In this document: positions 21,715 through 33,500 of the stretch, one piece after another
Numbering within the stretch: the first letter of the stretch is position 1
How the letters are laid out: every line of letters starts with the position of its first letter
Notes under the pieces: model-generated
The model's input: only the letters and a program-made list of their open reading frames with translations
What the model was told of the DNA's origin: nothing
Databases searched by the model: none
Translations under genes and position numbers: made by a program
DNA from: Symbiotaphrina buchneri
Taxonomy: Eukaryota > Ascomycota > Symbiotaphrinales > Symbiotaphrinaceae
DNA length: 64,000 nt
Assembly (NCBI GenBank): GCA_001599915.1
Contig: BCIG01000022.1
Coordinates: 124,001-188,000, forward strand
Direction: 5' to 3'

Positions 21715-22695
21715 ATAGCGGCTTTGTTTGTGGTTTTGTCCTGGTTTGGTTTATCACTACTATCTTGGATCGATATCCATACTGAGTAGCCTGATTTGAA
21801 GCTTGAAATGCTGTGACACTACCTGGCTTCTCTCTTCACGTCTGTGTCTATTTAGGATATGTCTCTGTTCGTATATTGGATCTTCACGTCTGTGTCTATT
21901 TAGGATATGTCTCTGTTCGTATATTGGAACCAATCAATTCATAAATCTAGTATAATCTGATCAATTGCCACGAGAAGGGGGCATAGAGGCTTGGGGATCT
22001 CCAGAGGGCAAAACTGACAGCTCCATTTATTCTGCAATTCTGCCACAAGGGTCTGGGATTAATACTCATATACAGGTCAACCCATAATGATGGCGGGTCC
22101 CATCTTCGAGATTCTGATTCGGGCCAAGGCCTACGGGATTTGAGCACAGCTTGTGAACTGCGACTTCTCACGCTTTTGGCACGATATCCGATACATTGAT
22201 TCTCCATCCTCTCCGTTTTAACATATCTCCATGGCACATGTCGCTCCGCGTCAAATTCCCATCAAAACGCCGATCCACAATAGACCCAAGAACGCTGTCG
22301 AGGAGTTTTAACTAATCTCCTCCTGCTGGACGCAGAAACTAATATAGACCGAATCAGACCAACTCCGCTCGTCTCGGGAGACCGCTTGTAGTAATATGTT
22401 TGTTCGCACTTAAAGCAGTTTCTCGTGCCTTTCCACTTCCCCTGGTACTCCGTCGAGACCAATGTATCTCAACGCTCATATCCGATGTTCACCGAAGGTT
22501 ACTTTCCCAGAGGCTCAGGCCACTGGACCTAGTACATTGGGTGAGAGCAGCTAGACGCCACGTAGTGCCTCAAGTCGAGACCTTCTGGCTGGCAGATCGC
22601 CTGGGCCCACAGCGGAGCACGATCGTGGATATTTTGATGCAGAATAGAGGGGAGTTCATAAGCCCAATCAGAGGCGATCACGCTCATCAAAGGGC
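21715..22695. other. Convergent intergenic region with a tandem duplication
   Basis: About 980 bp between the protease-like gene and the 3' exon of PPZ1. Apart from the 48-bp tandem repeat it holds only short interrupted frames. Frames at 22262-22732 on the minus strand are PPZ1 3' sequence and chance reading frames. Confidence 0.5.
21833..21928. repeat. Exact 48-bp tandem duplication
   Basis: The unit at 21833-21880 (starting tcttcacgtctgtgtctatt) is repeated without mismatch at 21881-21928. It lies about 120 bp downstream of the protease-like pseudogene. The perfect identity points to a recent duplication. Confidence 0.95.
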
Positions 22696-24443
22696 CTAGA
22701 AGCTTTGTGGCATGACAGATGCAGGCTGGCACCCGGTCAATAAGTAGCCAACATTATGGGATCATTACCAGACTTACGGGACTGTTCAACATGCTTTGCC
22801 TCTTATTCCGCCCTTTCTTGATATGGCTCTTCAAAGCGCTCGAATCCAATGGTTTCAGAAGCTCAAAGCTGCATAGGAGTTCGCCAGATACTGACATAAC
22901 AGCGCCCCAGTTATCGAATTCCCCGCAATACTGAAGATGATCATGTTAGTTTAAGAGACATCTGCGAAAGGATGTTGGGGCTCACATTTGGCGCGGAGAA
23001 CACGGTGACCAGGATCCTATCATTGAAAAATTCATATCCATCTTCGACAACCATGTGCGCCCTGCACACTAGGTCAAAGTCGTGCCGCTGTAGAAAGTCC
23101 ATTATAACCCTCTTTCCGAAGCAGTAGCTCACGCCTCTTTCATTGGACTCCCAATCCGCTTCCATATCCGCCGGGTCACTCCATAAGAGGTCGTTTAACA
23201 GACCATAATCCGGGACATCGGTCGGCCTAGCTATCTGCCGGATATCATCCATGTGTTCCAAGTTTGGCGAGAGCCCACCGTGCACGCAAAATATCTTGCC
23301 GGCCACGATAGAAGCAATCGGAAGACAATTGAAGGTATCGACAAAGGTCTTCCATATTTTGACGTTGCATCGTCTTTTGCACTCGTCGTAGAAACCGTAT
23401 ACGCGGGTGACGTTCGCACACTCATGGTTCCCGCGCAACAAGAAGAAATTCTCCGGGAATTTGAGCTTGTAGCACATTAACAACAGTATCGTCTCCAAGC
23501 TTTGCTTCCCGCGATCAACGTAATCGCCAAGGAAGAGATAGTTCGAATTAGGCGGGAACCCGCACATCTCAAAAAGTCTCAAGAGATCGGTATATTGCCC
23601 ATGGACATCTCCAACAATCTTCACTGGGGGAGACAATTCGAGGAGAGCAGGCTGCGAGAGGAACACCTCTCGAGCAGCATGACAAATAGCAGTAATTTCG
23701 GCGTTCTTCAAGCATACAGCCTTTGTGACCTTGCCTGAGTATCCTGCATCTAGAAGCCTGCTAATCATTTCATCCAGATCGATCGAGCGGAGAGCACCTA
23801 TACCCATACCCGGTGAGCTGGCCGTCGCATCGAAGGGGTCTTCTTGGAGTTGCGTCGGCGTCTCAGGCGCTCTGGGGTTGATCTGATTCTCTCTTTTGAT
23901 CAGGATAGACTCCTTCGGCTCTTGCAGATGTGAAGGGTGCAGCGACCCAGTTGGGGGAGCATCAGAGACATGCTCTACCTCTCCAGAGTGCTGTGCCTTG
24001 TCTATATCTGAATGGCCATGTCCCAAAGACGCGGACTGAGATGGTGAAGGTGGTGGGTCCGGCAGATCAGTCGATGATCTGCTCGCGTTGATGTGATCAG
24101 GAGAATGCGCTGTGGAGCCAGAGTACGCTCGACTATGTCGGCTACTTGCAGAGCGTCCACTCGCAGTAGATCTAACTGAAGCTGCGTCGGATTTGTCACC
24201 ATTACCTGCCTGCGGTGGGACGAGAGTTGAGGATGACGTTCTTGGGCTGTCCTTCGATGTACCAGGAATCTTGGACCTGATCGAGCCTCGGAATGAACGG
24301 GATGACTCTTTGGTGTCAGATTTGCTTATGGATGGGTACGCTTCTAGATTGTTGTCTGATGCCTGTCGATCAAGCGACGTGGAAGATGCGCTGGTCGGTG
24401 TCCTAGAGCCTTCACCGCTTTTCTTGGACGGTTGATTCCCCAT
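22696..24443 (-). CDS. PPZ1: Serine/threonine protein phosphatase PPZ type
   Basis: A PPZ-type phosphatase of the PP1 family; in yeasts PPZ controls monovalent cation homeostasis, cell integrity and salt tolerance. Minus-strand exons are 24443-22986, 22930-22778 and 22725-22696 (546 aa). The metal-binding signatures GDVHGQ, GDYVDRG and GNHE are intact, as is the C-terminal [16 protein letters not shown] created by the first splice. The last 30-nt exon yields [12 protein letters not shown], typical of PPZ C-termini; read-through of its intron would end in SPVSLVMIP. The start MGNQPSKKS is an N-myristoylation signal, so I prefer 24443 over the ATG at 24449. The ~220-residue Ser-rich N-terminal extension is characteristic of PPZ. 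Note the variant [13 protein letters not shown] loop. Confidence 0.95.
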
Positions 24444-25988
24444 CGTCAACCCTAGTTCTTGAGGCCCGCGCGGGGTTTCCCTTCGAGTATGACAATAAAT
24501 CGGACCAGGTATTGAGCGACTTGGTATGTAGCTCTGTCGACCAGATATAGCTACGGCTGCCGGCAGTAGTCCGATCGCCCACAGGTACTTGAGCAGTGTT
24601 TATAACGAGTGACCGAGATTGATGGGATCTCCTAGTTAGGGAGGCTCGAAAAGCGTCGAGAGATAGCAAATAAAGCGTGCTTCTCCGAAGTTAGGCTCCG
24701 TGCCGAAAAGCCTGCCCTGAACTCCGCTTATCGGGTTATGCGCAGGCGTAGGAGAGCTGGGCGGCGGCGGTAGAGGGGACTCCAGGAGTGTCTCAGCCAC
24801 GGTCGGAGACGGGAGAGGGGATGTTGTGACGTGAATGTAGAGCTGCGTCGCGCCGGACGCAGTTGAAGGGGCTTTTGTGAAACGGCAGGATGAAGGCTGT
24901 TGCACAGTATGTTAGAACGCCGCCGGAATAACAGAGCTGGACAGAGCGAAGATCACAGTCCAGCAAAGACTCGAGCTTCGTCGAGATGCAGGAATCGGAG
25001 AGCGCGGGCAGGGACAGAGGGCTGGTGGTGATATGACGGTGATGGAAAGCAGCTTGCAGAGATACAAACAAGGCGGCAGCCCCGTGAGCTAGGACCGACG
25101 TACCTTCGGCCAAGAGCGCCCCGTCGGAGGGGTCTTGAATGGGGTCTATCTTGCGCGACGAGATCGGGCTCAGGTGCTTCGTGGTACGCTGGCTATCTCA
25201 GGCAGAGCTGGTGGATGACTGGTAGAGATTATTATGAAGATTGGGGGAACTTCGTAAAGGTACAAAGCAATGTGAAGGTCGACGACAGCCCAGACACAGG
25301 GGCTTGGCGCGCAACCCAGCGAGAGCCAGCGTCACTGCCGCTTGCGCCGTTTTCCCGTTCACTCTATCAGTAGAAAAACTAATTCGGGCGGCCTTGCAAT
25401 TCGCGGCGTTAACAACAGCAATTCTCCGAGCGAACGATTTAATTCCGATCCAATATGTATTTTCCCTTCCTAAGGTGGTGGAGGCTTCAGCACGACAATT
25501 ATCACTCTGGACCCCTTCTACTCGTACAAGGACGGAATTAGACCAGACGGGAAGGGTACAAGCAATACGACAGCTGTTTCCACAAGCTCCACTGAAACCC
25601 AAACCATCCTCACAACCTGTGCAACAACAGGGTCCTCAACCCCACAGATGACGCTCGCTACCTGCGTTACCTTACCGTATATAAACTGGCTTGAGAGCCC
25701 ACCATGCTTGGGGATCGTCAGGTCTCTCAAAAATAGCTTCCAGCCGACGGAATGCATCGCTATAGACCCTGCGCGTACCCATGCAATGAGTTGGTAAGGG
25801 TGCTGTAGACCTCTTGAGTGACCTTCTTACGAACTGTACCGTCCATGGCAATGTTCAAATTCATCGGCAATATAAGACAAGCACTACGCATTCAGAGAAG
25901 GGCCCTGGAGAAGTACTATTGTTATATTAGCAGGGCTGTTGCCCAAGTTGTTGAGATGTTATCTCTTCTCTAACATGCCTCAGTCCTA
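24444..25988. other. Long gene-poor region upstream of PPZ1
   Basis: About 1.5 kb. The part next to PPZ1 is presumably its promoter and long 5' UTR. Several overlapping 80-135-aa frames on both strands (24412-25757) show no domain and compete with each other. A short frame from an ATG at 25845 (MAMFKFIGNIRQALRIQRRA) might be a 5' exon of the doubtful gene that follows, but no good donor links them. Confidence 0.4.
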
Positions 25989-26349
25989 TGCCTAGATTGG
26001 CTATGATTGGGTAGACGACCAGCATCTCCCGCGGTCTCAGAAGGCCCGGGACCGGTCACTGCCCTCCACGTTTACGGACTACAATCGGTCGTTCGAAGAT
26101 GGAGACGCCTCGATCCGCCCACTGGTGGCCATTTCACCCAGTCCGCAAGACTTTCGTGCTCTCAAGCTCCTCAGAAATTACCAGAGGAGTCCAGTGCCGG
26201 ATTGTAACTCTGGGTTGGACTTCCTCCCAAGCCCTCCTCTTTCCCGAAGCTCCCAGGGCCCCGCAGTCATGAGTTGTAAGTCCGAGAGCGGGCTACGCCT
26301 GCCGTATGATCTGCCCGTGAACCCTGGGGACTCTTTCCCGTGGTCTTAG
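25989..26349 (+). CDS. Doubtful open frame, possible 3' exon of an unknown gene
   Basis: An open frame of about 119 codons ends with TAG at 26347-26349. Its translation (GYDWVDDQHLPRSQ near the start, later PLVAISPSPQDFRALKLL, ending GDSFPWS) looks compositionally protein-like but matches nothing I know. It ends 59 bp before the convergent NAA38 stop, a spacing expected of a real gene. The upstream exon structure is unresolved. It may equally be a chance frame. Confidence 0.25.
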
Positions 26350-26408
26350 CATCATATAAGCTCCACCTCCATCTTGAAATGAATCTCTTGGCTCCCAAAG
26401 GGCAGCTG

Positions 26409-26765
26409 TCACGACTTCTCCTCCAGCTCAATCTTGGTTATATATTGACCGGGCACAACGACGAGGCCCATGAATCGGCTGGTCATGCCCAGAGTGACCT
26501 TTGCTCCAGCAGTCAGCTGTCGTGTCCTTGCGGCCTCCTCAATGGCTGCCGCAGAAGGATGGCGATACTCGTAGGACTGGGCCAGTATGACATTTCGATC
26601 CTGGATCAGCTCTTAGTGACGGCTCGGTGGAGATCTGAACTGGGGTATATGCACCTTGTCCGTACATTTCATTTCCCCGACGAACATTCGAGTGTCAGTG
26701 GTATGGACCCGCAAGGTCTTCCCGATCAGTGCCTGCAGGAACGACACCGCTTGAGCATTCTCCAT
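26409..26765 (-). CDS. NAA38: NatC auxiliary subunit Naa38/Mak31, LSM-fold protein
   Basis: A small Sm-like subunit of the NatC N-terminal acetyltransferase (with Naa30 and Naa35). Minus-strand exons are 26765-26655 and 26600-26409, giving 100 aa. The Sm1 motif is LIGKTLRVHTTDTRMFVGEM followed by CTDKDRNVIL across the 54-nt intron. The Sm2-like end is SRFMGLVVVPGQYITKIELE. This arrangement matches LSMD1/Naa38 better than canonical spliceosomal LSm proteins. A CTAACAG acceptor just before the ATG suggests a 5' UTR intron or an upstream exon. The gene is too short and split to stand out by open-frame length. Confidence 0.85.
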
Positions 26766-28330
26766 ACTCTGTTAGAGGGATTGTCGTATGATCCGGCAAG
26801 GATCAGATCCCCACGGTTCCTGTAAAGGCTCGAGGATCCTCAAATATCCTGGTATTGTTGTTGCAGCTGCATCGGACGTGGCTTAGTCATGTGCGAAGCG
26901 TACGGGTTACGGTTAGCGAGGGCCGACTCTTCTGGTTTAGCCAGATAGTCATGTGACAAGATGGCCGATCACGAGCCAAACGAAGGCCAGCGCAGGGTCG
27001 GCGGGAAAGAGTGGAGACAGATCTTAGGATTGATTGTCTGCATATCAGAGGGCAAGGATTCTTTATACGGAGTCCACTAGCTACTGATACTCGTACTTCG
27101 TACAAAGAAGGCAGCTGCTACGGAGCCATGCACTGATTCAAGTTCAAAACCAAATACGAACGGCCTGTACCTGCATGATCGTCATCCTTAGCACGCTCAT
27201 ACTGTAATTGTTGCTGTCTTATGCATCCTCCCATCTCTTCTACTCCACAGTCTCCGACAGAGTGTTTGGTGGCGTCAATTTGACGAGCGAGTGATGCGAC
27301 AGCTCTCGAAGGTGTGTGGAGCGTTGAAGAATATGCGTAACAATGCATGAGCTAAAAGGAAATAAGGGAAAGGCTGCGTGCCGTTTGGGTCGCTCTTTTC
27401 TGGCTTGTGATTGTGTGCTACCTGCCTATCAATTTCCTTGTTTTCCAGGGAGTACACCCTTCGTAGTAAGGTGGGCGGCGCGGAGTACGAGCTACCTTAC
27501 CTTACAGATACGATTTGTGCGACAAAGATACTAATCAGCAACCGTACGTCATTACTCGGGGCTAGACTTGTTCCTCTTTCTGCTCCGTACCCATCTCAGC
27601 TGAGAAGGGACCACTACGAGGTTAAGGTAAGATTGGGCACAAAAACACCAGCAGATCTGTCGTCCATAGAATCTTTCCACTGTTAGGAAGAGGACTGAAA
27701 CGCAATCTCCTGATTGGAAGAATGATCTTGCTCTTAACAACGCCTCTGAGAAGGAAGGATAACTAGGTGGATAGCATTCCCCTGACCTTCCCGCAAGGCA
27801 AGGTTGGCTGCGCACTAAGAGTGCCTTAAGGATAAATTATGGAGTACAGCACTGGGAAAGAAAGAGAGATGTACTGATAGTAATAATGATTGCATTATTG
27901 TGCCCGTGATCGTTTGTGGTCGACGGAAACAGATCGCTGCTTGTTCGTGTTGTTGCCTGCGTGGGGAAGCGCGCGCCGTAGCTGCAGGTGTTTCAAGCAG
28001 TTTTCGGCCTAGCGGATCGAGTTGGCTGGGTGAAAGACTGTGAGAGCAGGCTTGGCGAACCCTGCGCCTACGTCACCGAGTGCGACGTGAACCTGAACTG
28101 GAACCTGCGCCTGCGCCTGCACACAACACACACACACCACGCAGAACGGCAGAGCTACAAAAGTCCCTCGCCCTTTTCTCACCTCCCACTCCTTCTTCCC
28201 TTCCCACCACCACCAACACTATCATCTGCTCGACTCATCCGTCTGGCAACCATCATTAAGCTCTCTACTCCCATCAATCTTCTTTGATAATCCCACACAA
28301 CCTCAAGAACGCCATTACACCGCATTCAAG
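26766..28330. other. Gene-poor divergent region, NAA38/PIL1
   Basis: About 1.56 kb. It contains tandem taccttaccttac at 27493-27505, gcggagtac at 27480-27488, and a CT-rich leader (28150-28260) before PIL1. Open frames of 60-99 aa on both strands look like chance. It probably holds the PIL1 promoter and long 5' UTR. Confidence 0.5.
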
Positions 28331-29900
28331 ATGCATCGCACGTACTCCATGCGCCAATCGCGCGCTCCTACAGCCTCGCAGATCCAGAACCCTCCACCTC
28401 CACCATCCTCCACCAAAGGTAACCGCCTTTTCGGCAAGAGCAATCTCGGTAAGTAATTATTCTCTGCTTTTCACTCAAAGTTCACTCTCCTGTCGTCGAA
28501 CGAATGCTACGAAGAGGTCGAGCCCACTCGCGCTCCGCTTATGGCGTCACGACTTGTCTTCGGATGGTCTGGGCTTGGCGTGCGCCCGCACCGTCTCAGC
28601 AACGCCTGCCATTCCCTTTGGCTGTCGATGTTTGATTCGGATCGTGTCGGCGCGACCTCGTCCCTCTTCATGGCAATTGTCTTACTGGAGGAATAATTTT
28701 CCACTGGCTTGTTCGCGGGCAGGAAGAGCTACCGCCGCCGGATTGCGGACATGACAAAATTCCTCAAGCTAGTACTGACGTTTCACTGCTTTAGGCCATG
28801 CCTTCCGTCGCAACGCCGCCGGTGCCTTCGGCCCAGATCTGGCTAAAAAATTGTCCCAGCTCGTGAAGATGGAGAAGAATGTTATGCGCAGCATGGAGCT
28901 CGTCAGCAGAGAGCGTATGGAAGTTGCTGTAAGTGGCTAGACGTCATTATGTGCTGCTTGGAACGAACTAACGGCCTCTAGCAACAATTGTCCATCTGGG
29001 GTGAGGGCTGCGATGAAGATGTCTCTGATGTCACAGACAAGCTTGGTGTGTTGATCTACGAAATTGGCGAACTTGAGGATCAATTCGTCGACCGCTACGA
29101 CCAATATCGCGTCACCATCAAGAGCATCCGCAACATCGAAGCATCCGTGCAACCCAGCAGGGACCGTACGTTTCCGCTGAACAACCATGTTTGTGGAATA
29201 CTTAAAACTAATATTATCGCACAGGCAAGCAAAAGATAACGGACAAGATTGCGCAACTCAAGTACAAGGACCCCAACTCTCCCCAGATCGTCGTTCTGGA
29301 GCAGGAGCTCGTCCGTGCCGAAGCCGAATCACTCGTCGCTGAAGCCCAATTGTCGAACATCACGCGCGAGAAGATCAAGGCCGCGTTTACCTACCAATTC
29401 GATGCCCTCCAGGAACACTGCGAGAAGCTGGCTATCATTGCCGGATATGGCAAGCACCTTCTCGAACTGATCGATGACACCCCGGTCACTCCTGGCGAGA
29501 CCCGCAACGCGTATGACGGATACGAGGCTAGCAAAGCGTAAGATTCCCCGTGCCTACAATCCGTTATCACTAGCTAACTTCCCGTAGCATCATCCAAGAC
29601 TGCGAAGATGCTCTGACCAACTGGGTTGCTTCCAACGCGTCCGTGAAGCCTTCCTTGTCGACTCGTGCCCGCTCGCTCTCCCAACGTCGACAACAGTCCA
29701 TCCGCCACTCGCGCGAGGGCGTCGACCTCTCGGGTCAAGATGCCTCGCTGAAGGACCGCGACTCTGGTCTGTGGGTGCCCGCTTCGGCTCACCAGAACCA
29801 GGACTACGTTGAGGATGAGGAGGAGGTCGAGGAAGAGGGCGCGCCAAATGGTACCCACGAGCGTGGTCGCGAGGAAGACCGCGAGGAGGCGACTGCTTGA
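28331..29900 (+). CDS. PIL1: Eisosome core protein Pil1/Lsp1 (BAR family)
   Basis: A BAR-domain protein that builds eisosomes, the furrow-like plasma-membrane domains. Exons 28331-28448, 28795-28928, 28982-29165, 29225-29537 and 29588-29900 give 353 aa. Family blocks are MHRTYSMRQSRAPTASQIQN, GHAFRRNAAGAFGPDLAKKL, EEVSRERMEVA-type helix (MELVSRERMEVAQQLSIWG) and LGVLIYEIGELEDQFVDRYD. The C-terminal tail is Ser-rich then strongly acidic (DEEEVEEEG). The Ser/Thr-rich tail region RARSLSQRRQQSIRHSREG is the kind of site phosphorylated in this family. The first intron, 346 nt, is about six times the local norm. Confidence 0.96.
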
Positions 29901-30507
29901 ATAACGGAGTAGAACAAGGTTGAAGAGGGCTGAGCGGGAGACTTCGGTCGTAACGTGACGCCACGGCTTGGGTTCAGTATTCCAGAGTTCCTTCGGCTCG
30001 TCTTATCTGCTTTCCGATACCAGCCATTTTGTGTTTGCCGGTCTGTTTTCCCTGTTGCGGTTGACGTTTGCCTGCCAAGGTGTTTGCACACTTAGGACTG
30101 AACGCTTGAAGGGGAGGTAATGGTGGGGAAGGTAATCGGGAGGATTGACGAGGAGGCGGCGACGCACAACGTCGCAGCAACAGGCGCGGATGGAGCTGGT
30201 TGCAGCTAGAAAAGGATTTCGGCGCTTTTTAAGTGTACTCTATGCGAGCATCGATGAGATGATACCTTCGATTCGAATGTTTTGATTTTCTCAATGAGAA
30301 GCAAAGATACAAGTAAGCACGGAATTCAATTGATTGATCCAAAGAAACGACCAAAGACAAAAAGTAATCACCGATACTTGCAAGCTAAAGTGAATGAAGA
30401 AGCCCAAACCCTTAGGACAAGACTGACTCCGTCAGCGAAACAGTAAACTCCCCATCCAGTACGGTAGCTAAAACCCAGGCGCGCCACCACCAATCATCTC
30501 AGACCCA
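29901..30507. other. Convergent intergenic gap
   Basis: About 600 bp between the 3' ends of PIL1 and SPC7. Frames overlapping the PIL1 end on the minus strand are shadows. Nothing else is visible. Confidence 0.5.
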
Positions 30508-33500
30508 TCAGCCCCTGGCAACGTTCCCGCGCCCCGCGCCGATCCTAGCCAGCAGATCCTCCACAGCGCTAGCCCACCTGCCGACCTGCGCCTCAAGCGA
30601 CAACCCGGCCGGGGCGCTACCCCTGACCAGCTCCCTCATCTTCTCGTCGTTCCAGCCACGCAGACCACGGCCTCCGCCATACACCAGCTTCGGCTTCACA
30701 TCCACGTCTGCGCACACACGCATATCCTTCACCTCGGCAGTCACGTCCCAGACGACCTCGACCTTGGTCTTCTGGACTGGCAGGAGGATGCTTGTGCGCA
30801 CGGCGAGCTTGTCGTCAGCTAGGATGACTGGGTCCGTGATGTGGCGCCTGTTCAGCGCCGCGACCTCGCCCGCCACGCGGCTGGCTAGTGTCCAGGACTC
30901 CGAGATGAATGAAAGCAGAGTATGGATTGAAGTCGTAGCCTGAGACAGGCATTGCAGATGGACGCGCATGATTTGCAGGAAGAAGCGTTTCTCGGTCGTG
31001 AGTGGCGTGGAGTCGATGTAGGTGAGGCTTATCGGGGCGTTGGCCGACGAGGCCTCATGGGTACTCTGCGGACTAGGCTGGAAGGAGGCTGTGTCGAAGA
31101 AGAGTTGCAATGTCTGCTGGTAGGTCATCGTCAGAGTGGAGCCCGCTGCGAACATGATGGTCCAGCCGTGGGTCTTCTCCAGTGCGTCTACTTGGCCTGC
31201 AGTACGGGTTAGATTAGCTCTATGTCCGCAGACACATTTGGGCCCAGCTATGAGAGGACTCACTCTTTAATGCTGCAACCTCTGCAGCACTCCAACCTCT
31301 ACATTCTTCCCTCACCCTCTCAGCTTCTTTGATCTCCTCAGCGCACTCTTTCTTCCTCTCCGTGGCTGCTTCGATCAGATGCTCTTTCTCCTGGATCTCC
31401 ATCTGTAGCTCACTAAGTAACTGCTTCTTTCTTGCTATCTCCTCTTCGGCAGTTATCAGAGCCTGTCGTGCATCCTCTAGCTCTTCCTGATCACAGTTCG
31501 CCAATTCATCCGCCTGTTGTTGTAATGTGTCATTTTCGACCCGGAGCTTCTCATGTTGCGCTATGAGACCAGGTAAGATGGGATCGAGCAGTGCTTCCTG
31601 CTTTGACAGAAGCTGCTCATCCGCATCCATACCATCGCTGATCTTTCCAAGACCCTCCTGCAGGCCATCAAGAAGCTTCAACCGCCATTCGTACCACATA
31701 CCCTTGCTGGTCAGGCGCGCATTTGTTTTCACGTTCTTGAATTGATTGTCCATGATGAATTTCACGTCGGGAGGAGCAGAGATATACTCGCGAAACAATG
31801 GAGGGTTTTGCTGGTACGTCTCTGCTTCAATCTCTCGGACGACGCTGCGACCCTCTGAGATATACTTCTTAAGTTCATGACAGGACTGTAATGCGGTCGG
31901 TTAGCACAGCAGAGAACATGGATACCATGGCAACTTACATGTTGATATAGCTCAAGCATCGGAATAGTGCTAGCTCCAGCTACTACGCAGCTTTCTAGGT
32001 CCCTACCACCTGCAAGCTCACTGCCTTCCTCCTGGCCTTCAACATGCTGCTTGCTCGTACCATCCAGAAGCGAATTGGGTGCCACTGTATGCCGTCTCTT
32101 GGTGGTATTCAATTCCAGGAAGCGGATACTCGTAAGATTCAGGAAATCTTGCAGGTGGACATTTTCTTCCTCTTCTTCAACAGGCAGAGCCGTGGGTCCA
32201 GCGGTAGTGCTCGACTTCTTGCCACTGCTGACGACCTCAACATCTCTGAACCTGCCTTGGCCTCTAGGTGTTGTATTCAACTTCATGGGAGAGCCACTGG
32301 TGGAAGGTGTGATCGAATTAGTATTTCCAGCAGTCTCACCTAGGCTCCTCCGTGCCGCATTGGCAAATCTTCCAGTCGTCTGGGCCTTGGAGGGCGGCGC
32401 TGGCAGTCTCACACTTTTCACGGGGCTACCTTCTCGCCCCTTGAGCTTCTTGGCACTCTCTTGCTCCTCATCCTCCTCATCTAGCTCCACTGGGCGCTTG
32501 CCCAATAGCCCTTTTGCAGCGCCAACATGCAGACTTTTGCGTCCATTGACTTTCTTCTTCGGAGTCAGGCTTTCGATCATCTCTTTCAGGTTGATTGTAG
32601 CGTCCTTCTCCTCTTCCTGCATGTCTGCCTCTTTTTCCATGATAAATCGTCCACTCTCGCGCCTTTCATCCTCTTGCAGCTCTTTTTCGATCTCGGCGGC
32701 AATAGCCTGTGGGTCTTCGAACCGAACACCACCATGCCCAGGACTGAACACTTGGGCCTGGTCGCCAATGGATGTGCGTCGATCGAGCAACGCGGCAACC
32801 TTCGGAGATCCAAGACCTTCTTTATCAATGCCAATCCCAGAAGACCGTCTCGGTCGAGGGCTCAGGACAATCCTTGGAGTGGCAAGGCCTGTTTTGGGAT
32901 CTTGCTGAAAGAGCTTGTTGGGAGTTGCCGACTTCGGCGTCCTATCTTTGATCTCCTTCTGGAAAAGCTTCTTGGGAGACGCGGATCGGAAGGTGACATT
33001 TTTGATAGGCGGTGTTTTCCCTGGTGTGGTGGGCCGTTCCGCCACCGGTGTGGCTTGTTTTGAAGGCTTTGTCGGCTTCTTCTTAAGCGGAGTCGAGGAT
33101 TGCTTAGAAGTTGAGGTTGGAGTGCCGGATGGCTTAGCACTTCCGCTTCTCCGACGACTACCAGACCTCGAAACGTTTGCGAGACTCGGGCTCCCAGTGT
33201 CAGATGCAACGGCAGCAAGTGCATGCCTCTGGGAGGCCTTTGGCGGGGAAGCCGCAACAGCTTGAAGGGGCGAGCCGGCGAGTTGCCCAGCATCTGCGTC
33301 CGTCTCCATCTCCATCAAGACCTTTGCTTGGCTTCTTGTGCCCGCGCTCAACTGTTTAGGCAGGATCCCTCCAATGGCAGTGGTGATGTCCATTCCCATG
33401 GTCTCATCATCCATATTGTTATCCATTTGTTGGACCCCAGGAAGTATCCCACCAACAGCCATGGTCAAATCCATATCGTCTCCTTCGTCAATGGACATCA

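Noticed and set aside
22262-22732. Minus-strand frames near PPZ1 that looked like a degraded F-box or Cys-rich gene
   Set aside because: The first 30 nt at 22696-22725 are the true last PPZ1 exon; the rest is interrupted by stops and matches nothing convincingly.
24412-25757. Several overlapping 80-136-codon frames on both strands upstream of PPZ1
   Set aside because: They are mutually exclusive, lack splice-supported continuity and show no family motif.
28070-28135. GC-rich CCTGCGCCTGCG and ACACAC tract upstream of PIL1 as a functional repeat
   Set aside because: Too short and irregular; ordinary simple sequence in a promoter or leader.
31967-32908. A 313-codon plus-strand frame opposite SPC7
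   Set aside because: It is antisense to the SPC7 exon and Ser/Leu/Arg-rich low complexity, with no domain; the SPC7 frame is longer and conserved.
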